From NCBI GenBank assembly GCA_030248135.1, contig JASANC010005673.1, forward strand, positions 124,001 to 188,000: a stretch of DNA of 64,000 nt, written 5' to 3'. The notes beneath the pieces were generated by a model. It did not search any database. It saw only the letters and a program-made list of their open reading frames with translations, and was not told the DNA's origin. Positions 23,101-31,982 of this stretch are shown here, piece by piece (position 1 is the stretch's first letter; the number at the start of each line of letters is the position of its first letter). This DNA comes from Theristus sp. LFF4_11 (Eukaryota > Nematoda > Chromadorea > Monhysterida > Xyalidae). The translations under genes and the position numbers were made by a program.

Positions 23101-26100
23101 TAGGAAACTCACATTGATCAGGCGGTTACACTTTGAACTAGGGTTCGATTTTTTAAATTCTTTTTTCAATCGGATTTTTTCGTGATGCATCAATATTAAG
23201 AGATGTGCATGTGCTGTAGCGGTGCCCGCCCCTGCCCTATAACACAGGAATGAAAAAATGCAAAAGCATAAATTGATCATTTTCACCTTATCAAAAAAGC
23301 TTGGCTTAGGATTAGGATTAGGTTTAGGATTAGGAATGATTAGGATTAGGAAACACGACCTGGTTGTGGATCCACTGATCCACATGTCCAAATTTGGTTA
23401 GAGGGGCAATTTTCATAAAAGTTTTTGCTAATCTTAAGGATTAAAATGATTGAATTTGTCTCTGTGTTCAATGCAAAATTCGAACTCAGCGCGTCAGCGC
23501 GGTTCGAAAGCTCTTATTTTTGTCGACCCATGTGTTGTTGTCATCAAAATTGATCAATCGGAACAAAGCAATAAATAAAAACACAACTGATTCATCGACG
23601 AAATTTAAACTGAGACATTTTTTCCAATGTCAGGAACAAATCGGAGCGAAATGAAAACTAAAACCGAAATGAAAAATTTAAATATTTTTGTTAAAAGCAT
23701 GTCGGTGAGCAGGTAGTACAGTTTAGAGTGCAGTTTCAGTTTATTTTCGTTGTCCGTGGCGAAATACAGCGAAGGAAGAACTGATTATTGGGCTGGGCCG
23801 GTAATGGGCGGGCCGGAAATAAGTGGGCCGGAAATGAGTGGGCCGGAAATGTCGGGCCGGTAATGGGTGGGACGGTAATGGGTGGGCCGGTAATGGGTGG
23901 GCCGGAAATGTCGGGACGCTAATGCGTGGGCCGGAAATGCGTGGGCCGGAGTTGACCCCGCACCGTGTTATTCCTTGCGTTTGTATCATTTTCTTTTTTG
24001 ACAAGGGGATCAAACAGCATAATTTGCAATTCGAACAACATCAATGTATTGAGGTAATAATCACTTATTCACTGAAGCTGACATTGCTTCAAATGCAACC
24101 AATCAACTTACAGTCGAACTCTAAATTATAGCTAATCAGCTGATTGGTTGGCAGCCACGTGATGCATGCTTGCAGTGTAGGTACTGCGGTGTGGGCGGAG
24201 TTTGGTTTGCAGAGATGCATGTATTACCCGATCCGATCACCAACCAATCAGCCGATTGCGTATAATTCAGAGTTTGACTGTACGGCAAATGTACTTTTGC
24301 GGCCCAAGAGATTGCGGCCTGGACGATTGCGGCCGAAGCGTAGCGGCCTGAAGGATTGCGGCCTGGACGATTGCGGCCGAAGCATAGCGGCCTGGACGAT
24401 AGCGGCCTGGACGATAGCGGCCTGAACGATAGCGGCCTGGGACGATTGCGGCCTGGGACGATTGCGGCCCGGGACGATTGCGGCCCGGGACGATTGCGGC
24501 CTGGGACGATTGCGGCCCGCAAAGTTTTCATGCTTTGTCACCTTTCCAGGTCAATTTCTATCTGTCTAGAAAATTTGCTCCAGCCATCTATATCGCCCCC
24601 CCCAACACCCCTGCTCTGGAACAACAATGGTTTAAGCCATCGTCGTCGTCGTGTCTGCTGCGTTTGCGTCGAATCGATCGTTGATATTTGCGCCAATATT
24701 TGCGCCGCTGTTAGCAATAAAATAAATTGAATTGAATGGAAATTGAACTGAAATGGAATTGAATTGAAATGAATTGTTGTTGTTTGTTGTCCGAATCCCT
24801 ATGTTTGAAAATCCAAGATTCTGGAGGTTTGATTTGAAACAAATGCTGTGCGTGGGGTTAAGGTTGTTAAACAAAAATCGAAATTTTTTATGTGATTAAA
24901 AAATGCCGATTAAAAAAATTCGAAATTTTTCCTCTAATATGCTCTGAAAACCTTAATTTTGGCACAATTTGAAAGTTCAACAATTTTTTTTATATTACCT
25001 CGTAAAACCGTCAGTAGTCGATTTTGGACCGTTTTGTCTACTGATTTTAGGCTTCGACAACTTCGGCGATGAGTTTGAGCGTTCCACAGCTTGGCTTACA
25101 TTTCCGATGCAGATAAGGTGACAATTCGCCTTGCAATCTGATTTCTGAGCGTCCGAGCTGCTCCGTTTGCAAGCGCCACGTTGTCTGGTTGCTGTTTCGT
25201 GTTGTGTCGTCGCGCCATCATCAGAATTGATCGAATTTCAACCCGGTATGTGTGTTTTCACTTGAGCTGGAGACAATTAGTGACGTTTTGGGGGTCAAAA
25301 CACAAAAAGAGGCATGGTAACAATTTGGAAAATGGGTAAATGAGGTCACCCAAACAAAATCTGAAAAGTTTTCGGGAGTCATTCGGGAGGCGCTTGCACA
25401 TCAAATGTGGTTCTTCGAATTCCCTGGTTGATTCAGCACAACTTTAATTTCTGAATTTTTTTCAATTAAAAAATGACGATTTTTGTTTTTTTCAACAACC
25501 CTAGGTGAGGTCTCTGCCTGAGGACTCGAGACAAAAAAAGATTTTCAGATATCTAGATATTTTCCTAAGAAAGTACAGTTTTTTTTAAATTTTAATTGGA
25601 ATTTTTTGTTGGTTCAATTTTAAGTAATTAATTGGTAGTTTAAAACTTTAATAACCAATTAAACAAAAAAGGCTCAGATGAAATATAGCTCTGCTCGGCG
25701 ACAAGGAAAGTTGAGCATGGAAGATTTCGATTTGGGGTTCTAAGAAAAACATAATTACTAATGAATAAACAAAAAACAACTTTTTTGAAAAAAAATATTG
25801 AAAACTCGTGTGCGAGAATAACACAACCAGTTGTGTGCGACAAAGACAATGACAACGCTTTAAAATTTCGTGGGCCGCAATCGTCCCAGGCCGCAATCGT
25901 CCCAGGCCGCAATTGTCCCAGGCCGCAATCGTCCCGGGCCGCAATCGTCCCAGGCCGCAATCCTTCAGGCCGCAATCGTCCAGGCCGCAATCCTTCAGGT
26001 CGCAATCGTCCTAGGCCGCAATCCTTCAGGCCGCAACCCTTCAGGCCGCAATGCTTCGGCCGCTAACTAATGGGCCGCAATCGAACGCACGCCGACTGTA

Positions 26101-27731
26101 CTTTACTGTGTAGCACGTTGCAGGTTTGCTGGCCTCGGCAGCAGCAGACAGCGAACAAGAGCCGATTGATGAACTAGGCGAAATTTTGGCAGGCACGCAT
26201 CGCTCAGCAAGCGAAACGTTGGTGGCACTCGAGTGAATGATTTCAAGCAGACGCGCTGATTGCGTTGTTGCAGAGAATCACTGTGTTGAACAGTTGAATG
26301 CTCAAAACCGCGCTGTCTAAACTTTGAGACTAAATTCAATCAAGTTACATGGCGGTTTTCTGCACTTCCGCCTAGCCAAACTCAGATGCAGAAGACAGAT
26401 GGCCTCATCAGTGATGGTGCCACATCCAACCCACTTGCGTACTAAGCTGATAATGACTTGAGTGAATGTGTTCCTCAAATCTAACATGCTGATTGGCTGT
26501 GTGCGAGTGAGCACTTGTGACAATCCAGTGCAGTCTCGGCCAATCAGCACATAACACCGTTTGCGTTTCCCTCTCAATTGCAGTTCGTCCGCACTGACCT
26601 CAGCGAGTCTACAGCAACTGCCCGCTCACATTCAATCCAGCGAGGTGGGCGTGCGCACGGTGGAGGCGTCCAAGCACGACTACGCACAGCCGGACGACGA
26701 CGCGTTGCAAGCGACGCAGACGGAGCGCGAACGCTTGATGCACAGACTGCCGTTGAGCGAAATGTGCGTCGTTCGTGGCGTGCTTTGGTGTCTGTCTTTT
26801 GATTGATATGTGTAAATTGAATTGGCCGCTGATATTGCGGTAAACGGAGACCTCTTCGTGCTGGGCTTGCCGTCAGTTCGAAAAGCTAGACCGACGGTGC
26901 AAGCTACACACTATCAAACTGTAAAGTAACGCAACGCCTGTGATATTTGTGCAGTCTACTCTGGCATTTGAATCTGACCTGCTGATTGGTCTGAGTAGCT
27001 GGTCTGTTGCTGTTATTGTTGCACCAGTTAGTCTGCCCAGTTCGAAAGCCTATGATCTGACTGCCTGTGAGTATGATTACGTCTTACGTTTTGTTTTACA
27101 AAATTGGTAAATTTGCCAGGAAATTGCAGAGTGGTTGGTGTCGACGTTTTGCACTTTTATCGGCATTGAATCCCAACTGATCGGCTGCATTAGAACTGCA
27201 ATTCAGAGTCACAGACACCAAAGCAAATGTGCAATCACTTGCCTTTTTCAGTCGTGGTTTGAGCAGGCCAACGATTCGAATGCCAGTGGCGATCGATTCA
27301 TCGACAGCCGGCGGCAGTCAACAGGCACAGCCAGCGCAGCGAACCGTGGTCGTTAGTGTAGTGGAGAGAGAGTTGGGCATTGAACGTACGGTCGTTCAAA
27401 GCACTTGCGTCAATTCTGCACGGCCAATCAGCGTCAGGGATTGACTGCGTTGTTTTGAGCGTCCAGGCGAACTAGTCTGATGGTTTCGATATGTCACGTG
27501 CTGTTTTGTCAACTGACTTACCATAAATCAGCGCAGTTTATTACTTCATAAATAATGCAGTGCAACCGCGTGCAGGTTCGCACCGCCGGTCTGCCCGGCT
27601 ACTCGTACGCCCGTGAGATGGTCGTGTCGGCCGATGAATACAATCAGACGATGGAGATGGACGAGGACGGACAGCTGGAGGAGCGTGATGACGACGTCGA
27701 CAACGGGGAAACGGACTACGTCGTCCAGTAG
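20185..27731 (+). CDS. TFDP (dpl-1-like): DP transcription factor (E2F dimerisation partner), 12 exons
   Basis: Exons 20185-20382, 20835-20986, 21266-21380, 21467-21526, 21624-21758, 21850-21936, 22323-22471, 22699-22877, 26124-26217, 26584-26763, 27252-27351, 27576-27731. All phases agree; 534 residues. DP forms a heterodimer with E2F and binds cell-cycle promoters. After a Gln/Ala-rich N-terminus comes the winged-helix DNA-binding domain (about 125-215) with [31 protein letters not shown] and [13 protein letters not shown] coiled coil ([14 protein letters not shown]) follows, then the DP dimerisation domain with [40 protein letters not shown] and ALRHYVDKI. The tail is acidic, ending ETDYVVQ. 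Intron 8 is 3.2 kb, ten times its neighbours, and packed with transposons. The last exon could begin 15 bp earlier (acceptor at 27558-27560). Confidence 0.95.
22892..23964. mobile_element. Foldback Mutator-like (MULE) element 1, in DP intron 8
   Basis: Long inverted termini (about 160 bp each) are made of degenerate 13-15 bp tandem units of the type CATTTCCGGCCCAC, inverted at the right end. The outer ends are GGTGTGCGTTCATTTGCG and ...GACCCCGCACC. A perfect 10-bp target duplication, GTGTTATTCC (22882-22891 and 23965-23974), fits the 8-11 bp of MULEs. The interior holds a copy of the TTAGGA-type dispersed repeat and no transposase. Insertion is 4 bp inside the 5' splice site. Confidence 0.88.
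23150..23520 (-). repeat. Dispersed repeat (TTAGGA-type) carried inside MULE element 1
   Basis: Reverse-strand relative of 19300-20040, with GGCTTAGGATTAGGATTAGG and GATCCACATGTCC blocks. It forms most of the internal cargo of the foldback element. Confidence 0.65.
24111..24280. mobile_element. Short MITE, CAGTCGAACTCTAAA family, copy 3
   Basis: 170 bp between CAGTCGAACTCTAAATTATAG and TATAATTCAGAGTTTGACTG, flanked by TA (24109-24110 and 24281-24282). The best-preserved copy in the window. Foldback element 2 inserted into its right end. Confidence 0.88.
24284..26093. mobile_element. Foldback Mutator-like (MULE) element 2, in DP intron 8
   Basis: Inverted termini of about 220 bp built from 14-16 bp tandem units of the type GGACGATTGCGGCCT. 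The right end reads GGCGTGCGTTCGATTGCGG in reverse, close to the end of MULE element 1, so the two belong to one superfamily despite different units. An 8-bp target duplication, GACTGTAC (24276-24283 and 26094-26101), lies in the end of the older MITE. The interior carries hAT-B copy 3. The right end lies 22 bp before the 3' splice site ending at 26123. Confidence 0.85.
24859..25503 (-). mobile_element. hAT-type non-autonomous element, family B, copy 3, nested in MULE 2
   Basis: Reverse-orientation copy of the 16627/18454 elements with termini TAAGGTTGTTAAAC and TTCAACAACCCTA. Flanking octamers CGTGGGGT and GGTGAGGT match at six of eight positions. Greater divergence than copies 1 and 2 suggests an older insertion. 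Confidence 0.85.
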
Positions 27732-28141
27732 AACATACAGCACACACACAGTGTTCTTTGATGGTTCTCAAGTTTTGTTTGCTTTGGGTGATTGAAATCA
27801 ATCCGTAAAGTACTATGCCGTGTGCTATGCCGTTATTACATGCCACGTTGCACTTCATGAGTTGAACTTTGTTTGTTTCGCTGGTGGCGATTGGGTGGTT
27901 CAGTTTCGTTTTTGGATCCCACGTTCGCTGGCTTCTTTCGGTCACTCCAGTGTTTTGCATGTTTTTCATGTGATGTTTTGTATTTGTCTGCTTCATATAT
28001 TTGCAACTTCAAGTCCGTTTCGTTAATGAGGTTGTGAACTTTTCATTTGTATACACGGACACAACAGCGCAACAGAAATGCTTCAGAGAAAAACACATGC
28101 GAATTAAAATTGTGTACATCACCAAAACCGAAAAGTCGAAT

Positions 28142-29877
28142 TCAAACGACTGCGGCGACAGTGAGCCGGTTCGTGTGTGCCGCCTTCAGATTGTCATCTC
28201 TAAACTCCTCCACTTTGTCAGTGTGTATTCGCAAGGGACTGGTCAGATCAATGCGGCTTGCGCTGTTGTGGTTGTGCTGATTGCTGGCGTCTGGCTTGCA
28301 ATTGAAGCTTCTGCTTCGATGGCTGCTGGGATTCTCGCGTCGACTCGACAGCCGACTACGCCACGAGGCCTTGGTGCTGGTGCCGGCGTCCTGCATCTCG
28401 CGCACGGTCATTCGAAACGAGCTGGAGATCGTGTGGCACTGGCGGTAGATGCTGCCGCCGATTTGTTGCGGTAGACCCTGTGCTTGTGTGACGGGAGAGC
28501 AGGGAGTAACTTGTGGCAGTGACGGAAGTGGTGATTGTGCACATTCACACGAGTGTTTGGTTTGGCGTTCATGTTCCCTGTGCTTGAAGGCATTTTCTGA
28601 CGGATTGTCAAGTAACCAGCGGCAAACCAGTGGCCGTTTGAGAAAACCGAGAGTATTTTCAAAACAATAAACTTTATTTCATCGCGAGCAATCAGCGCAG
28701 CCGATCTCGATTTCACAGTTCAGCCGACTCAACTGCGAGGTGGAGCGGCTCATACATAGAACCAAAAAAACCTATTCCAACCTGCGCCCAGCCACTGAAA
28801 TAGTCGGTGCAACAGCAGCAGTAAGCGAACGGTCCCCTCGAATTGAAGTAACAGAACGCGAGCACGATCATGAAGCAGTTCAAGATGAACACGGTCAACA
28901 GGATGGCCATGGTCGTGTCGAATCGCGAGTCGATCGTGGCAAACGTCTTCGAGCCGCTGCCGCTCAGCGTGTAACTGGTGGTCGCTGTGGTGCTGCTCAA
29001 CAACGCTGTGCTGCTGCTGGAGATCGCCAACAACTGCAACTGAAAAGCAACGAACCTGCGATTACACGCCGAGTGGGTTTTCTCATCCGATGAAATCGAA
29101 CGAGTTCAAACATGAATTGGTTGTGTTTGGACATTTAGCGAATGCTGCAGATTTTTTTCCGGTGTGGATTTGATGTGGTAGAGGCTTGTGAATGGTACTG
29201 TACAAGTTACTTTTTAATGGTAGCGGTTTGTAAATGGTACAAGTTACTTAGCTGATGAGATCTGCTGAAAGTGCCGCCACAAAACAAAACTGTAAACTTG
29301 CGTATTTTGCCGACAGAAATTTGTTGTTGACGTTCGTGGTTGTTTCTTCGATGCCATTGAAATAGAAACTTCCGGGGTTTACTGTGGACAGCCGCAAGTT
29401 TTGATTATTTCTGTTAGTTTGACTGTCGCGTTCTTTTTCTTGAACCGTCATTAATTGCCAACCATGCGTGTTAAAGGGCTGCTCATGATTATTTTCGTTC
29501 AAATTGTTCGGCCAATTCTTGACGTCCTCGTTGTTGATTGGACGCATTTCTGAATTCGAGTTTTGGGCCGTTGGGCTGTTACCGTTTTGAGGGTCACTAC
29601 TATTTTTCGAGTTATTATTCAGCTCGACAAAGTTCAGAGGTTGCAGGGCTCGCGATAAAACTTCTCGGGCGGCTGCGATTTTCCAGGCGAACACGGAAAC
29701 ATAGTCATTCACGCGCGAAAACTGCGTTTCTTTTGCGACATGAGCATCATTTTGCTCGCTGGTCGTGTTTACTGTCGTGGTGGTCGTCTTAGTTGAGTTA
29801 GCGTGATACAAGTGCGATTGATTTTGCAATAAAACAGACGCGTCCGTGTCCGTGTTGTTGCCAAGTAAACTGCGCAT
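28142..29877 (-). CDS. Single-pass membrane protein, AFCYF family member A
   Basis: Exons: first about 29877-29262 (ATG CGC; 3' end uncertain), then 29039-28734 and 28477-28142, both phase 0, ending in TGA. The N-terminal part is Asn/Thr/Ser-rich with many N-X-S/T sites and contains AREVLSRALQPLNFVELN. The second exon carries one membrane helix, FILNCFMIVLAFCYFNS, followed by a CCCC cluster that could be acylated. The third exon is a basic Ser/Arg/His-rich tail. N-glycosylation sites before and basic residues after the helix suggest an outside N-terminus. It shares the helix signature, the upstream ELN segment and a phase-0 intron before the membrane exon with the gene at 34951-38424. Family not recognised. 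Confidence 0.6.
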
Positions 29878-30696
29878 TGCATTGCCGCCGCCTTGTTCAG
29901 CGTCTTCTATTCGGTCTCATGAATCGCTCATGTCGACGTTTGCGTTCGAAAAGATGCCGTGGCGAGTTTGAGAGTGTTGAAGATCGTGGCGCTGGGTGCT
30001 TGAAATGGACAGTGATGTTGATTCGGTGCGTTGCTCGCTTTACGGAAATCGGAAAAATCGGAAAGCTCTTGATTTACTACAATGCGCTGATTGGTTGGCG
30101 GCATCCTTCAAGTATAACATTTCTAGCTTAGTCGCTGCATTCTGTTGAAGCTCAGCGCTGTGATTCTAAAAAATACTAAGGGCAAAAGCGAGTTTCACTG
30201 AATACTCTGAATACTGTTGTAACATGGCATATTTTCAAGCCCCATAATCACGCACCATAACATTGTCAAGATTTCTGGTCTAATGAAAGCACACACGCGT
30301 TTTCATTTACACATCATACGTTGCCATGCGTCCAGAAGTCCATGACGCCTTCGTGTTTTAACAAAGTTAATATTATACATCTTCCGGTCTTTCGTTTTCC
30401 TCGTGCTCGCTTTTTTGTCGTAGGTACATTAATCTCGAGATTAACGCGTGCAGGATGTTTATGTCCTTGAAAGGCCGACTCGTAATGATGACGGATTAAT
30501 GGCATGGCCTGACCAGTGATAATTAAATTCAGTGTGAATGGATGGGTATATATTGTTTTCGTTTTCCAGGTTTTGTCTTCGCAGGTGTGTTTTTTCATCT
30601 CTCGGGGTATAATAACAATGATCAGTGTTCTGACTGTCGTTGTTGTCTTTGTTCGTCGCGCAGAAAGATGCTGATGATGAGCATGCAGATGTGCAC

Positions 30697-30756
30697 CTGA
30701 CGGCGGCGACGGCGCTGTCTGATGCGCTCAAACACGGCGCGCTGCATTGGGTGCAT
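30697..30756 (-). CDS. Candidate extra 5' exon (short, Arg-rich)
   Basis: ATG CAC CCA ATG ... ends in a run of Arg codons and CAG before a gtgcac donor. It gives 20 codons in phase 0. It is GC-rich against an AT-rich background and lies upstream of the gene at 28142-29877 on the same strand. It may be that gene's first exon or a separate small gene. Confidence 0.25.
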
Positions 30757-31086
30757 CGTTGATGTGCACTTCGACAACGTTAACGGGCGTTCATGAAGCA
30801 GTGTTGAGTGCACTCAATGTACTGAATGCTGCTTTAGTGTGGACTAACTGAAACAACCAGCTTTTGTGCGTTGGTTTCACCCATGGGTGTTTTGGGCGAC
30901 AAAATATGTTCTGGAAAAAACATGTTTCTTGCATGAATCTCTATGTAACTTGTGAACCTGATAAACAGTTTAAAAAATACGGCGCACAAAGATGTTTACT
31001 CGTCGACAAGACTGCAACACAAGTGAGGCCTGTGTTTCAAAGTGGAGTACCTTGATCCGAACCCACTTGCTGGGCAGGCACTATGG

Positions 31087-31240
31087 TACAGAATGGCCGG
31101 GTAAACATGGCAGCGTTTTTCAGGGTGCATGGAGCGCGCGAAATTTGAATAAAAACGTTCAGGAATGGTTGTGTGTCAAATTTGACGTATTTTTAAACTA
31201 ATTGATTCTTCGTGCTATTCTATTTATATTCTTTCACTAG
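31087..31240 (+). mobile_element. TACAGTATGGCCG-family MITE, right-truncated
   Basis: It starts TACAGAATGGCCGGGTAAAC and is homologous to the left half of the intact copy at 59844 and to the interrupted copy at 12057. Homology fades after about 31240. It shows the unoccupied hAT target (GTTGTGTG near 31165). Confidence 0.78.
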
Positions 31241-31493
31241 CATACCATCGCACGGGTTTGGTATAGATAGATTATTATTCAAACTTCTGTTAGGCCAACG
31301 CAACACGAGCAGAGTGAATTATGACCACTACTAGAAAAAACGATTCTTCAAAGTAATGCTTAAATATAATGGTCCGCTTTTTATAAACCAGCAAACTTGT
31401 CGTTGTCATTACCCTGAGAGACCTCCAGACCTCAATTCACAAGATGCAATACAGCAGAACTGTCAAAAATTTATCAAAATTCACGTACTATCA

Positions 31494-31982
31494 TCAAAAC
31501 AGCATGTCATACTGATATGGCAGAATATACGGTCTACGGGCAAAGCTCAGAACGCGGCGCTCCCTCTGTGATAAACCGTCGGCCCACCACGGCTGCTGAT
31601 GGTAGCGCAGGTTGTGGTACGCGTAGCCATTATTGTCGTTTCCGGTGGTTTCGTCGTTTTCAACTTCTCGACTTTCCTGTTTTTCGTGTTGCTCGGGAAA
31701 CACTGTGTCTTCATTATTTCGTTCACTACTAGCTGCAGCTACTAATGGCTGGGCAGTTCTTGGTGGCTTCACCATCGGAGGCTGGTTGTAACGTGGCAGT
31801 GGCACCAGCAAATGTCTGCCGTCAAAACGCCTCGCCGCTGAGCTGTGCGCTTGTTGGTTAAAACGCATGATCCAATACTTGCCCATCGCCGTACGGGCGT
31901 TGAACACGGACTGGTCTCGGTTGGAGGCGTTGCCTGCGTGCAGTGTGATGGTGAACAGCAGCACTAAAATTGGATGCAACAT
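31494..31982 (-). CDS. Small secreted protein, possible peptide precursor
   Basis: A single open frame of 162 residues from the ATG at 31982. It opens with a clear signal peptide (MLHPILVLLFTITLHAGNAS; the frame is also open upstream, but this Met sits correctly). The mature part has several basic pairs (AARR, RERR, ARR), an acidic Glu/Asn/Asp-rich middle and an aromatic C-terminal end (RRPYILPYQYDMLF). There are no Cys pairs and no Gly-Lys-Arg amidation site. This fits a secreted protein cut at dibasic sites, but no peptide family is recognised. It lies between the two AFCYF genes. Confidence 0.5.
   Translation of the reverse strand: MLHPILVLLFTITLHAGNASNRDQSVFNARTAMGKYWIMRFNQQAHSSAARRFDGRHLLVPLPRYNQPPMVKPPRTAQPLVAAASSERNNEDTVFPEQHEKQESREVENDETTGNDNNGYAYHNLRYHQQPWWADGLSQRERRVLSFARRPYILPYQYDMLF

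Noticed and set aside
23310..23365. True telomere or chromosome end
   Set aside because: Only a few degenerate TTAGGA units lie inside a dispersed repeat, with genes on both sides.
24284..24541. Repetitive protein frames rich in [12 protein letters not shown] units on both strands
   Set aside because: They are read-throughs of the tandem terminal repeats of foldback element 2. The same array is open in several frames, and the mirror frames at 25640-26070 come from its other arm.
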